A model generated the notes under the pieces. It was not told the origin of the DNA. It saw only the letters and a program-made list of their open reading frames with translations, and made no database searches. The position numbers and the translations under genes are program-made. DNA of 64,000 nt from Paenibacillus terricola (GTDB lineage: Bacteria > Bacillota > Bacilli > Paenibacillales > Paenibacillaceae). Below, one piece after another: positions 17,354 to 25,728 of the stretch. The stretch's first letter is position 1; every line of letters begins with the position of its first letter. The DNA is taken from assembly GCF_014779765.1 (NCBI RefSeq), contig NZ_JACXZA010000002.1:558001-622000 (forward strand). Direction: 5' to 3'.

Positions 17354-19537
17354 TTAATGTTTTCTATTGTTAATAAGAACAGTCAGACTTACAAGCGTCA
17401 CAAAGATAGTAGCTCCCATATCGGAAAGGATAGCGAACCATAACGTTAACCAGCCTGGAATCGTAAGAAGCAGGGCGATGATCTTCAGGCCCAAGGCGAA
17501 AGTAATGTTAAATCGAACAATCCTGTTCACTTTCTTGGCAACTGAAATGGCTTCAGGTAGTTTCCCCAGATGATCTTGCATGAGAACTATATCTGCGGTT
17601 TCGATCGCACTATCCGTCCCTTTGCCCATCGCGATCCCGAGCTGAGCTGTCGCTAAGGCAGGCGCATCATTGATGCCATCACCAATCATCGCTACAGGCC
17701 CTTGCTGGCTAAGCTCCTGAATTTTACTTACCTTATCTTCGGGAAGGAGATTGCCGTAGAAGCTGCTTACACCTATTATTGATGCGACTTTCTCAGCTGT
17801 CTTCTGATGATCTCCCGTGAGCATTACCGTACGACGAATACCTGCACGATGTAATTGTTTAATGACCAATTGGCTTTCTTCACGAATTTCGTCCGCGATA
17901 CCGAACATGCCAAGAATTCGTTCATGATCAGCCAATAGTACAAGTGTGAGACCCTTTTCTTTAAGAGCTTCGATCTGACCCTGTACTTGTGAGGGGATAA
18001 TCAAATGACTCATACTCTTCTCATTGCCTAACCAGTACTGTTTGCCTAGAATCCAAGCAACAATCCCTTGACCTGACATGGTTTGAATCTCATCAAGGGA
18101 GACGAGTTGAATTTGTTCCGCTTCGACCTTTTTCATAATCGCTTTAGCCAAAGGGTGGGAAGACGACTTCTCGATTGAACCAGCAACCATGAGGAAGCGT
18201 TGCTCATCATAAACGACAGTCTCCTCAACATGTGGCTCTCCCTTTGTTAGCGTGCCCGTCTTATCAAAGGCAAGTGTATCGATTTTACCCAACTGCTCCA
18301 GGAAGACACCGCCTTTGACTAGTATGCCATTACGGGCATTGCGGGTAATTCCGGCAACAATCGCGATAGGGGAGGAGAGTATGAGCGCGCACGGGCAACC
18401 GACAATAAGTACAGCTAAGCCTTGATACAGCCACTTACTCCAGTCCCCACCCATAAGAAGAGGAGGTATAAGGATTACAAGCGCTGAAATGATCATGATA
18501 ATTGGCGTGTAATAACGTGCGAATTTGTTAATAAACAGTTCAGTTGGTGTTTTCGTTTCCTGCGCTTCTTCTACCAGGTGAAGAATTGTGGCGAGAGAAG
18601 AATCTTTATACGCCTTTTCAATCCGAATGTTCAGAAGACCCTCATTGTTGATGCTTCCGCCAAATACAAGTTCACCAACTGCCTTCTCAACCGGCAGCGA
18701 TTCTCCCGTAATAGCAGCTTCGTTCACCGAGCTCCGACCATCTTCGACCAAGCCATCGGAAGGGATTTTTTCACCTGGCTTTACTACAACAAGATCTCCC
18801 ACGCGTAGCGAAGCGATTGGAACGACAGTCTCAACACCTTCTTCTAAGCGAATAGCTTCCTTAGGGGCTACTTGCAGAAGCGTCTCCATGGAGCGTCGTG
18901 CCTTCTCCATGCCAAGACCTTCCAACAGCTCATTAATACCGAATAGCAAAGCTACAAGCGTTGCTTCTTTCCATTCACCGATTGCAACAGCCCCAGTCAA
19001 TGCGATCGTCATCAGCGTATCAATATTGAACCTAAGCGCTGCTAAATTCTTTAGCCCTCTTATAAAAGTGGAATAACCGCTCAAGATAATTGCGACTACA
19101 TACATACTGATTTGAAAGATCTCATTCACTTGATCGCCAGCCAGTACGGCAGCACCGTAAAAGACTGCTGCAACAATAAGAAGTTTAATGATTCTGGAAT
19201 TCCCATGTTCGTGGTTGTGATCGTGAGCATGGTCATGTGAATGGGAATGCGTATGGTTACCGGCGCTATGATTATGACCGCTATGGTCATGATCGCTGTG
19301 AGCATGCTCGAGTGGGGGAGGAGGCGTTTGTGATTGTGCCTGGCTCCAATCAATATACGCATTATCCGTCTTTAAAATCTGTTCGACTCGATCCATCGGC
19401 ACCCGCGGATCAAGCTTTAATTTGCCTGAATTATAACTTAATGTGGCTGTTTCACCATGTTCGAGTTTCTTGATCTGATGTTCCAACCCAAGCGTACAAT
19501 TTCCACATGAGAGACCTTTAACCCGGTATTCGTTCAT
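17354..19537 (-). CDS. cadA: Heavy-metal P1B-type ATPase, Zn/Cd/Co class
   Basis: 727 residues with a start at 19537, since GAGGAG stands 10 bases ahead; a longer frame to 19558 begins inside the operator. An N-terminal HMA-like domain has GLSCGNC (about 9-15), followed by a histidine/aspartate-rich linker (about 77-111) with more than a dozen His. Downstream are TGES actuator, CPCALILSSP (CPC, typical of Zn/Cd pumps), DKTGTLTKG phosphorylation site, SSHPLAKAI, and [10 protein letters not shown] hinge. It should export Zn(II)/Cd(II). It stands alone, convergent with the GNAT, behind an ArsR/SmtB-type operator. Confidence 0.93.
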   Translation of the reverse strand: MNEYRVKGLSCGNCTLGLEHQIKKLEHGETATLSYNSGKLKLDPRVPMDRVEQILKTDNAYIDWSQAQSQTPPPPLEHAHSDHDHSGHNHSAGNHTHSHSHDHAHDHNHEHGNSRIIKLLIVAAVFYGAAVLAGDQVNEIFQISMYVVAIILSGYSTFIRGLKNLAALRFNIDTLMTIALTGAVAIGEWKEATLVALLFGINELLEGLGMEKARRSMETLLQVAPKEAIRLEEGVETVVPIASLRVGDLVVVKPGEKIPSDGLVEDGRSSVNEAAITGESLPVEKAVGELVFGGSINNEGLLNIRIEKAYKDSSLATILHLVEEAQETKTPTELFINKFARYYTPIIMIISALVILIPPLLMGGDWSKWLYQGLAVLIVGCPCALILSSPIAIVAGITRNARNGILVKGGVFLEQLGKIDTLAFDKTGTLTKGEPHVEETVVYDEQRFLMVAGSIEKSSSHPLAKAIMKKVEAEQIQLVSLDEIQTMSGQGIVAWILGKQYWLGNEKSMSHLIIPSQVQGQIEALKEKGLTLVLLADHERILGMFGIADEIREESQLVIKQLHRAGIRRTVMLTGDHQKTAEKVASIIGVSSFYGNLLPEDKVSKIQELSQQGPVAMIGDGINDAPALATAQLGIAMGKGTDSAIETADIVLMQDHLGKLPEAISVAKKVNRIVRFNITFALGLKIIALLLTIPGWLTLWFAILSDMGATIFVTLVSLTVLINNRKH

Positions 19538-19555
19538 AATCAACCTTCTCCTCGA

Positions 19556-19577
19556 CATATGAATACTTATTCATATG
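19556..19577. promoter_or_regulatory. ArsR/SmtB (CadC/CzrA)-type operator
   Basis: The 22-bp palindrome CATATGAATA-CT-TATTCATATG lies just upstream of the ATPase ribosome site. The ATATGAA...TTCATAT form is the well-known SmtB/CzrA/CadC recognition pattern. No cadC-like gene is adjacent, so the repressor must be encoded elsewhere. Confidence 0.85.
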
Positions 19578-19851
19578 ATAATGCCGTAAAAATCGGATGT
19601 CAAACCCATTTTTCGATAGGAAATAGCTCTGAACCTAACCTTTAACCCGATAAGTTATTCAGACGAGATGACTAAGGTAACTACTGCTAATGCGACAAAC
19701 TCGTTACATCCTCCGGCCGGCTTGTCACACTACCACAGAGATGACGACACGTAAGGCAGTTGTTTCTAAAAAGAAAATGGGCAATATATGTTTTGGGACT
19801 AACGCAGGAAAAGTGCCGTGCTTCCCTATATCAAACAAGGGAGTGATACAG

Positions 19852-20100
19852 TTGACGGAGAAAAACGAGCGTAAACATAATGAAGAACACAACAACACTG
19901 CTGATGTGCTCTCAGGTGAAGCTGTGGGAACCATCGGCGTTGCTGCTGCAGGGGCTGCACTGGGTTCTTTTTTGGGACCACTCGGCATGATTGCAGGTGC
20001 CGTCGTTGGTGGCGCGTTAGGTAATAAGATTGGAGAAGGCGCCGAGGATGTCGATAGTGATAACGTCGACAACGCGAACCAGACTGAATCGAAGGAGTAG
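19852..20100 (+). CDS. Small glycine-zipper protein
   Basis: TTG 19852 follows GGGAG with 9-base spacing and gives 82 residues; a longer frame from 19690 has no site. A charged N-terminus (KNERKHNEEHNN) precedes a Gly/Ala-rich hydrophobic segment (about residues 25-60, with GAALGSFLGPLGMIAGAVVG) and an acidic tail. Glycine-zipper segments insert in membranes or self-associate (known). Function unknown. A terminator follows. Confidence 0.62.
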   Translation: MTEKNERKHNEEHNNTADVLSGEAVGTIGVAAAGAALGSFLGPLGMIAGAVVGGALGNKIGEGAEDVDSDNVDNANQTESKE

Positions 20101-20129
20101 TGCTGTACCAACTATTAGGAAGTTATTAA

Positions 20130-20151
20130 AGCCCGCGAATATTCGCGGGCT
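20130..20151 (+). terminator. Terminator hairpin
   Basis: AGCCCGCGAAT/ATTCGCGGGCT is a perfect 22-bp palindrome after the glycine-zipper gene, followed by a moderately T-rich tail. The same GCCCGCGA-type stem recurs near 38951, 53173 and 58791. Confidence 0.75.
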
Positions 20152-20358
20152 GCTTGTGTTTATCATAATAATACACAAAGCTATATTTATTACAGTTTTA
20201 ATTAAATTTTGTTTAGTCAAGTAGTCGAATTGTTTCGTTAAACTATATTTGTAAACTCTTTAAAATTCGACCGATAGTAGGTGAAAATGACAAAACGTGT
20301 TGTATGTTGCATGAATCATTCAAGGCATAAAAAATTTAGGGAGGATGGATTTACCATT

Positions 20359-21057
20359 ATGCAGAAAAAATTAGTTTCTTTGCTCTTCATTTTGACCATG
20401 GTATTCTCGTTTGCGCTTAACGTATATGCGAGCGATCACGAAATGTATTACAAAGTAAACAGTTCGGGAAGTGTTAGCACTGTTCCTTTGCGATGGATTA
20501 ACAAAAATTCATCGACCGGGCGTCTTAAGGTCATAATTGATCCTGTCTATTTAAGTGGAAATTGGTCAACCAACTATGATACGGCCCGTTCGGCGTGGCA
20601 TTCTTCGGCTGCTCCAGTCGAATTCACCACATCTTCGAGTTTAACCGCTCCGAATGTACGTCTAGCCACTACAACCGAGTCGTACTGGACGAATCGTTTT
20701 GGCCCTCCTAGCTTGACTTATGAAGTTATAGGGGTTACGGATGTAGTTGACACAAACGGTAGTGTCATTACTACCTATGATTCCGCCGCCGCTTCCAGCA
20801 AACAAATCAAACTTGCTTCAATCTATTTCAATCCCAAACCTGTCTATATGTCGATGTCGAAGCATGATTATATCGTAACAATGACTCATGAATTCGGGCA
20901 TGTATTGTGTCTCGGACATTCTCACGATCCTAAGTATAATCCAGCAGATCCAACTACGGATCCCTCGATCATGAGCTATACATACATGTGGATGGAGAAA
21001 AACTATGCACCGCAAAATCATGAAATAGGTGAGGTCAAACGGTTTTATGGCTATTAA
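20359..21057 (+). CDS. Secreted matrixin-like zinc metalloprotease
   Basis: I start at ATG 20359, which gives a clean Sec signal (MQKKLVSLLFILTMVFSF, ending NVYAS) and lies after GGGAGG; an earlier in-frame GTG (20281) would precede it with a basic tail. The catalytic motif MTHEFGHVLCLGHSHDP (HExxHxxGxxH) and a later SIMSYTYMW Met-turn mark a metzincin of the M10/matrixin type; the protein has about 233 residues and no accessory domain. It is followed after 36 bp by a secreted protein gene, likely the same transcript. Confidence 0.85.
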   Translation: MQKKLVSLLFILTMVFSFALNVYASDHEMYYKVNSSGSVSTVPLRWINKNSSTGRLKVIIDPVYLSGNWSTNYDTARSAWHSSAAPVEFTTSSSLTAPNVRLATTTESYWTNRFGPPSLTYEVIGVTDVVDTNGSVITTYDSAAASSKQIKLASIYFNPKPVYMSMSKHDYIVTMTHEFGHVLCLGHSHDPKYNPADPTTDPSIMSYTYMWMEKNYAPQNHEIGEVKRFYGY

Positions 21058-21093
21058 TTTTCAATGAAGCTATTTGAAGATGGAGGGTTAATG

Positions 21094-21762
21094 ATGAGAA
21101 AACATATCTTTCTTTCAGGTGTATTAGCGGTAGTTCTTCTAGGGGCTGGCTTTGCTGCATACGGCAAACTAAACAATAGTCCTGCCAAACAGACTCTTGA
21201 AGAGGGATGGACGGAACCGGAATTTGCAGGTGCCGGCAACGCATCTGTAAGTGTCAGATATCCGAAAAACTTGCAAGCAATTGTAGATTCCGCCGACACC
21301 ATAATATCCGGGGAGATCGTTTCAATCAATGACACATCGAATACGTTCACGATGGAGGAAGGCACACCTGAAAGAGCGATAGCGGATAAGTCCGGAGCAG
21401 ACCCATCTTATACGGTGAAAGGGAGGGATATCGTCATTTCCGTCTCGGACACACTCAAGGGGAAAATTGATGGCGACGAAGCCACGCTCAACATTTACAA
21501 TGCTGACGTAAACTTGGATCCGGAAGTACAAGTAGGTGATAACTACATCTTATTTTTAAATCGGGATGAGAAGACAGGCAAATATCATTCCGCTCATTTC
21601 TCGGCAGGCTATTTCAAAATGGACAAAACTGATATAACAGACAAAAAGGACAAAAGTAAAGAAAAGATTCACCCGCTATATTCGAAAGCTCCGGAATTCG
21701 CTGAATTAGATAACCAAACGTACGAGAATGTAAAACAGAAAATAAAGGAGAAAGTAAAATAA
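21094..21762 (+). CDS. Membrane-anchored/secreted protein, unknown
   Basis: The start is ATG 21094 (or 21091), as GGAGG is 7 bases upstream. An N-terminal hydrophobic helix (HIFLSGVLAVVLLGAGFAAYG) serves as a signal or anchor; there is no lipobox. The ectodomain has a small beta-rich region (DTIISGEIVSIND, later VQVGDNYILFLNRDEKTG) like those in several Bacillus extracytoplasmic proteins, and a very lysine-rich C-terminus. It is cotranscribed with the matrixin protease and could be a substrate, inhibitor or partner of it (inference). Confidence 0.6.
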   Translation: MRKHIFLSGVLAVVLLGAGFAAYGKLNNSPAKQTLEEGWTEPEFAGAGNASVSVRYPKNLQAIVDSADTIISGEIVSINDTSNTFTMEEGTPERAIADKSGADPSYTVKGRDIVISVSDTLKGKIDGDEATLNIYNADVNLDPEVQVGDNYILFLNRDEKTGKYHSAHFSAGYFKMDKTDITDKKDKSKEKIHPLYSKAPEFAELDNQTYENVKQKIKEKVK

Positions 21763-21831
21763 CGATTCAAACGTTGAGCTTATCTTTTAATTGCAATCCG
21801 AGGGGCTGGGGGAGGTGGTACTCAGTTGGCT

Positions 21832-22008
21832 TTACGTCGTACTACAGCAACCAACGATATAGAAGTTCTTCTCCGGCTGTCGAAGCTCAGCTTCACCATG
21901 TGGACGAACTGTGCCGCAGCTATGAATGTTTGGATCAATTAACCCTGCTAGCTGAGGAACCGACTCAATTGCTGGCTTATCGTCCACATTCAGCGAATAG
22001 TAAATCCA
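21832..22008 (-). pseudogene. Fused remnant: arsR 3' part joined to FAD-oxidoreductase C-terminus of an ars cluster
   Basis: On the minus strand the frame reads [12 protein letters not shown], as in the intact ArsR at 58184-58498, and then switches to LIDPNIHSCGTVRPHGEAEL and RQPEKNFYIVG. The second part resembles the C-terminal end of flavoprotein oxidoreductases often found in ars operons (family recall). A deletion seems to have joined two ars genes. There is no start codon or full domain. Confidence 0.62.
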
Positions 22009-22144
22009 ATTGGCTATATTTATTCTCTTTTGGGCCGTCGCGCAATAAGCCTAACCAGTTCCAACAATAATATCGGTTCGACGTGTTTGCTACCCATGCA
22101 TAACGGAGTGTTTCCCAGAAACTGATGGGGATTTGAAAATGACG

Positions 22145-22441
22145 TCAAAGCACAAAGTCATAAACGCTAACAGTAGCAACCGCGGCCAGTGAAGTTCCAA
22201 CTAATAAAAGCACTGTCAACGGATTCATATGGTGAAGCGTGTGGAGGGTACCTGTCCATTTTATTTTTTGGAATTCGTTCTTACCTTCCCAGTAAATAAA
22301 CGCAATAACAGCAGCTGGGATCAAGATCTGAAGGAGCTTGTAACGATGAAGTGTATTGAAAAATTGGCTGATAGTTCTGCGATGAAGGACTTCTTGCAGA
22401 CGTTTCATTTCGTAGTCAGAACTCCTTTGTAGGATATACAA
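22145..22441 (-). pseudogene. MprF-like N-terminal fragment
   Basis: 98 residues with two hydrophobic segments: KLLQILIPAAVIAFIYWEGK, a linker with EFQKIKWTGTLHTLHHMNP, and LTVLLLVGTSLAAVATVSVY. This is the beginning of phosphatidylglycerol lysyltransferase/flippase MprF, normally over 800 residues; it stops right after the second membrane segment. The reading frame is clean, so a peptide could still be made, but the flippase and synthase parts are missing. Confidence 0.65.
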
Positions 22442-22594
22442 TACGCCTAAGTGTCACTTAAGTTAGTATTCCCATAATTAAGCTCTACCTGTCAAAATGG
22501 CATAGAGGCTAGCGGTACTTTTTTTTCATCCAATGTCGAAATCGCCCCTGCTCAACCGACTTATATTGGAGTACGCATTAAAGGGGGCGTTATT

Positions 22595-24007
22595 TTGGAA
22601 AAAGGGAATAGCACAACAAGGAGCGGCTGGGTCCTGCTCCTCAGTTCAATCGCAGCATTTATGGTCGTACTGGATACGTCGGTCGTATCCACGTCACTGA
22701 GTACCATGCAGCGGGAGCTTGACGCTTCGCTGGAGACGCTAGAATGGATCGTCAACGCTTATATCCTCTGCTTTGCCGTGCTCTTAATGACCGCCTCGGC
22801 TCTTGGTGACCGGTTCGGAAGACGTCTTGTTTTTGCTGTGGGCATTGGTGTGTTTACGACTGCATCTGCTGCTTGCGCCATGGCTGGCAGTCTAGAGTGG
22901 CTGATCGCATTCAGGGCCACTCAAGGTGTCGGGGCTGCGTTAATCATGCCATTGTCAGTCTCTCTCCTAAGCGCTGCATTCCCACCCGAGCAACGGGCGA
23001 AGGCAATGGGTCAATTCAGCGGAATCATCGGGCTGGCCGTTCTCGCAGGACCCGTTATAGGCAGCGCCGTCACCGAAGGGATTGCATGGCCATGGATATT
23101 CTGGCTGAATGTACCGATCGGACTCTTTTTGCTAGCGACATTATGGAGTCGCGTCAGTGAGAGTCATGGGCCGAATATTGCGCTGGATATCAGAGGTCTT
23201 CTATTGTTGACCTGCGGTGTTCTTGGACTCGTATGGGGGTTGATTCGAATCGGGGGCGAGACCTGGTACAGCTATGAAGTCTTGCTGCCGATAACAATGG
23301 GCCTTCTCTGCATACTGCTGTTCGTCGGCTGGGAACTCCGCGCTCTTCATCCCATGCTGCCAATGCGAATGTTTCGTTCTCGTACCTTCTCTATGGGCAA
23401 CGCAGCGAACTTTCTGCTATATACATCGTTGATTAGCGCTTTGTTCTTCATAGCTCAATATTTGCAGGTCGGGCAGGGCTACAGCCCGTTAGGCACAGGC
23501 CTTAGAATGCTGCCATGGACCGCAATCGCATTTGTAATCGCGCCGGTCGTCGGTAATCTGGTCAACCGACTAGGGGAGAAGCGGCTAGTTGTCTGCGGGC
23601 TCTTCATGCATACGGTCGGCATGTTATGGATGGGGATTATTGCAGCGCCAGACACCTCTTATGGAGCCTTCATCGCGCCGATGATCATCAGCGGTTGTGG
23701 TTTGTCGATGGCGCAGACGTCAACGATGAGTGTTGTGATCGGATCTGTCGCTTCGAACGAAATCGGCAAAGCGTCCGGCGTATTCAATATGCTTCGTCAG
23801 CTTGGGAGCGTGTTCGGTATTGCGGTTCTAGCCATCGTATTCGCTGCGAACGGCGATTACACTTCCGCTCAAATGTTCACCAATGGATTTGCCCCGGCGA
23901 TCCTTGTATCCGGTGTTCTATCGCTGGCAGGGCTATTAGTAGGAATGGCACTGCCTGAGCGGAAGCGTAAACTTACAACGAACCCGCCTGCAGCCTACGA
24001 ATCGTAG
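22595..24007 (+). CDS. MFS drug:H+ antiporter, DHA2 family (EmrB/QacA type)
   Basis: 470 residues, about 14 membrane segments. The first helix carries the DHA2 signature LDTSVVSTSLSTMQRELDAS, followed by motif A at SALGDRFGRRLVF (about 69-81) and motif C-like glycines near LAGPVIGSAV. Start is TTG 22595 after GGGGG. It exports drugs or toxic organics by proton antiport. No regulator is adjacent. The substrate is unknown. Confidence 0.9.
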   Translation: MEKGNSTTRSGWVLLLSSIAAFMVVLDTSVVSTSLSTMQRELDASLETLEWIVNAYILCFAVLLMTASALGDRFGRRLVFAVGIGVFTTASAACAMAGSLEWLIAFRATQGVGAALIMPLSVSLLSAAFPPEQRAKAMGQFSGIIGLAVLAGPVIGSAVTEGIAWPWIFWLNVPIGLFLLATLWSRVSESHGPNIALDIRGLLLLTCGVLGLVWGLIRIGGETWYSYEVLLPITMGLLCILLFVGWELRALHPMLPMRMFRSRTFSMGNAANFLLYTSLISALFFIAQYLQVGQGYSPLGTGLRMLPWTAIAFVIAPVVGNLVNRLGEKRLVVCGLFMHTVGMLWMGIIAAPDTSYGAFIAPMIISGCGLSMAQTSTMSVVIGSVASNEIGKASGVFNMLRQLGSVFGIAVLAIVFAANGDYTSAQMFTNGFAPAILVSGVLSLAGLLVGMALPERKRKLTTNPPAAYES

Positions 24008-24096
24008 GTTGCGCGTTCTCTCGCGGGTGCGGCCGTACTCGTCGTCCGATCCTTTGGCGCACGGCGCGTGGAGCAGTAATGGGCAGATCGTCAAAA

Positions 24097-24164
24097 AGGA
24101 AATACTTCACAAGAGAACAAACGTCCCCAGTAATAAGAAGGAAACACACCTAAAATTAGGGTGA
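24097..24164 (+). repeat. 68-bp repeat, copy A
   Basis: Closely matches 28778-28845. In the frame AGG AAA TAC it reads RKYFTREQTSPVIRRKHT then stop, versus RKYFTREQAFPIIRRKHTQN in the other copy; most differences are at third codon positions. It is probably the tail of a duplicated, now lost, gene. Confidence 0.6.
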
Positions 24165-24206
24165 AACCTGGTAGATATTGGCGACTTTTGTAGAAGGCGA
24201 GATTTG

Positions 24207-24250
24207 AATGCCTCTGTCATCGCATAGCGCGGGGACAGAGGCATTTTATT
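24207..24250 (+). terminator. Intrinsic terminator upstream of the peptide operon
   Basis: AATGCCTCTGTC (24207-24218) pairs with GACAGAGGCATT (24234-24245), then TTTATT. It insulates the peptide unit from upstream transcription. Confidence 0.82.
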
Positions 24251-24347
24251 GACCAACGCCAGCGGGACGACTATTAGCAAGGAGTGTTAAAAAACATAGC
24301 AATAACTGGATAGAAGCTCCCTGAATCCCGGGTATATATTATATTCG

Positions 24348-24366
24348 TAAGCAATTAAGCGCTTAC
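24348..24366. promoter_or_regulatory. Dyad upstream of six-Cys peptide gene 1
   Basis: GTAAGC (24348-24353) and GCTTAC (24361-24366) form an inverted repeat containing TAAGCGCTTA, beside a TATATATTATAT stretch that could be a -10 element. It lies about 30 bp before the peptide start and may be an operator; the regulator is unknown. Confidence 0.4.
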
Positions 24367-24394
24367 ACTCAATATACGTTGGGAGGAGAATCAT

Positions 24395-24520
24395 ATGTAT
24401 CCAGGTTGCGGAGCTGGCAATTATTGTACAACTGATCCTTGCTACAATAATAGTAATGGTTATACCCATTGGTGGGTTGACCAGTGGGGAAACAAATGCT
24501 ACTCGAATTGCACTTGCTAA
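24395..24520 (+). CDS. 41-aa six-cysteine peptide 1 (putative leaderless disulfide-rich secreted peptide)
   Basis: GGGAGGAG stands 6 bases before ATG 24395; the frame has 41 codons and ends TAA. Cysteines are at 5, 11, 16, 35, 39 and 41, giving the spacing C-x5-C-x4-C-x18-C-x3-C-x-C, identical to the peptide at 27629-27748. The mid part is aromatic and neutral (YTHWWVDQWGNK). There is no leader, double-glycine site or signal peptide. Three disulfides are plausible. A terminator follows at once, then a redox/ABC-export operon. Most likely a bacteriocin- or defensin-like product; family not recognised. A metal-binding role is the main alternative. Confidence 0.75.
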   Translation: MYPGCGAGNYCTTDPCYNNSNGYTHWWVDQWGNKCYSNCTC

Positions 24521-24545
24521 CGTAAGCTCCTGCCGGTACAACCGG

Positions 24546-24576
24546 AAAGGGATGCGATCCAGCGTCCCTTTTCTTT
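24546..24576 (+). terminator. Terminator/attenuator after peptide 1
   Basis: AAAGGGATGC (24546-24555) pairs with GCGTCCCTTTT (24562-24572), followed by TCTTT. It is nearly the same stem as at 27756-27782. It probably sets a high peptide-to-exporter transcript ratio by partial read-through. Confidence 0.8.
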
Positions 24577-24636
24577 GCCAATATACAAGCATGTGATGGG
24601 GTCAACCTATTTTTATTATGGTAGTTGGGGTGAGGT

Positions 24637-25164
24637 ATGAACGAGTTCTACGTTTTGCTGCAGATATTTTTGGCAACGGTTTTCCTCTTCTCCGGAGCGG
24701 CCAAGCTGACTTCCCGTTTCTCCTTCTATGAAACGCTGTCCTCGATCGGTTTCAAGGACGCTTCCGCAAGAAGGTTATCCTGGATATTCCCTTTTGTTGA
24801 AATTGTCGCTGCCGCGCTTCTGCTCATTGAGCCGCTAAGACTGCCGGGGGAGGCGCTTCTGCTGTGCATGCTGGCGGGTTTCATCGTCGTCTCGATCCGT
24901 GCGATCCGGGCCAAGGAGCAGAAAGTGGACTGCCAATGCTTCGGCAACCTGGTGGAAGAGCCGCTCGGAACGGCAACGTTGGTTCGTTCGCTGGTTCTTG
25001 CGGCTTGCCTAATTCCCTTGCTTCTGCATAGCGAAGGGACGGGATTGTATCAGATGGCGGCCACGGACACCGTATCTGCCGTCTTCTGCTCCCTCGGCAT
25101 CCTTATGATCTATGCCATTGCCGCGGCATTCCGGTCTCGATACCGTTTGGCGAAAGGAAAGTGA
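24637..25164 (+). CDS. MauE/DoxX-type redox-associated membrane protein
   Basis: 175 residues, about four to five membrane helices. LFSGAAKLTSRFSFYETLSS (about 17-36) and the loop KVDCQCFGNL with C99 and C101 are typical of the MauE/DoxX redox-associated family, whose best-known member is needed for disulfide formation in methylamine dehydrogenase (known). It overlaps the thioredoxin-like gene by 4 bp (GTGA), so both are translationally coupled. In context it likely takes electrons from, or delivers oxidising power to, the thioredoxin-like protein that matures the six-Cys peptides. Confidence 0.85.
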   Translation: MNEFYVLLQIFLATVFLFSGAAKLTSRFSFYETLSSIGFKDASARRLSWIFPFVEIVAAALLLIEPLRLPGEALLLCMLAGFIVVSIRAIRAKEQKVDCQCFGNLVEEPLGTATLVRSLVLAACLIPLLLHSEGTGLYQMAATDTVSAVFCSLGILMIYAIAAAFRSRYRLAKGK

Positions 25165-25721
25165 ATCCATTGAATATGGCGTCTATCTCCAATATTGTGC
25201 TGTGGCTCCTGGTCTTGTCGTTAACGATGTTAACCCTAACCATCGCCAAAAAGCCGACACGGATGCTTGGGGCAAGCGCATCGGGTTTGCCGGTGGGAAC
25301 GCTATTTCCCAAGTTTAATATCCAATCCGTCGTCGAGCACATCCCATTCAGCGTCTCTTATCCTGACAAGCAGGGTACACTTCTGCTATTCTCGGCAAGC
25401 ACTTGTCCGGTCTGCAGCACCGTCTATCCGCTCTTTCCGTATGCGGAGAAGAAATATGACCTGAAAACGCAAGTGATTATGGACGGGGCGGAAGATCACG
25501 ACGGTAGAATTGTATTGAAATTGAGAGAAGCCGGCATTTCTGCCCCTATCTATGGGCTAACGCCATCCATTAAAGCGGAAGTCAAGCTGGAAGGGTTTCC
25601 GTTCGCCTATTATCTGTCTGCGGACGGCAGAGTGCTGTCCAAGGGCATGATTAACACGGCAGAGTGCATTGATTTACTTGTCAGGCAGGGACGCCGCTCA
25701 AGCATGAAACTCGCGGGTTGA
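25161..25721 (+). CDS. Membrane-anchored thioredoxin-like protein (CPVC)
   Basis: 186 residues. An N-terminal membrane anchor (about 11-29, NIVLWLLVLSLTMLTLTIA) is followed by an extracytoplasmic TlpA/thioredoxin-like domain with the active site STCPVC (C82, C85) and a cis-proline candidate in EGFPFAYYL (about 149-157). It resembles the MauD/TlpA partners that accompany MauE proteins. The start GTG 25161 overlaps the stop of the preceding gene. It is likely the oxidase or isomerase that forms the three disulfides in the flanking peptides, outside the membrane. Confidence 0.82.
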   Translation: MNPLNMASISNIVLWLLVLSLTMLTLTIAKKPTRMLGASASGLPVGTLFPKFNIQSVVEHIPFSVSYPDKQGTLLLFSASTCPVCSTVYPLFPYAEKKYDLKTQVIMDGAEDHDGRIVLKLREAGISAPIYGLTPSIKAEVKLEGFPFAYYLSADGRVLSKGMINTAECIDLLVRQGRRSSMKLAG

Positions 25722-25728
25722 GTGGACC

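Noticed and set aside
23965-24110. GC-rich frame after the MFS gene that runs into the 68-bp repeat
   Set aside because: Apart from the RKYFTREQ tail it does not look like protein and has no start signal.
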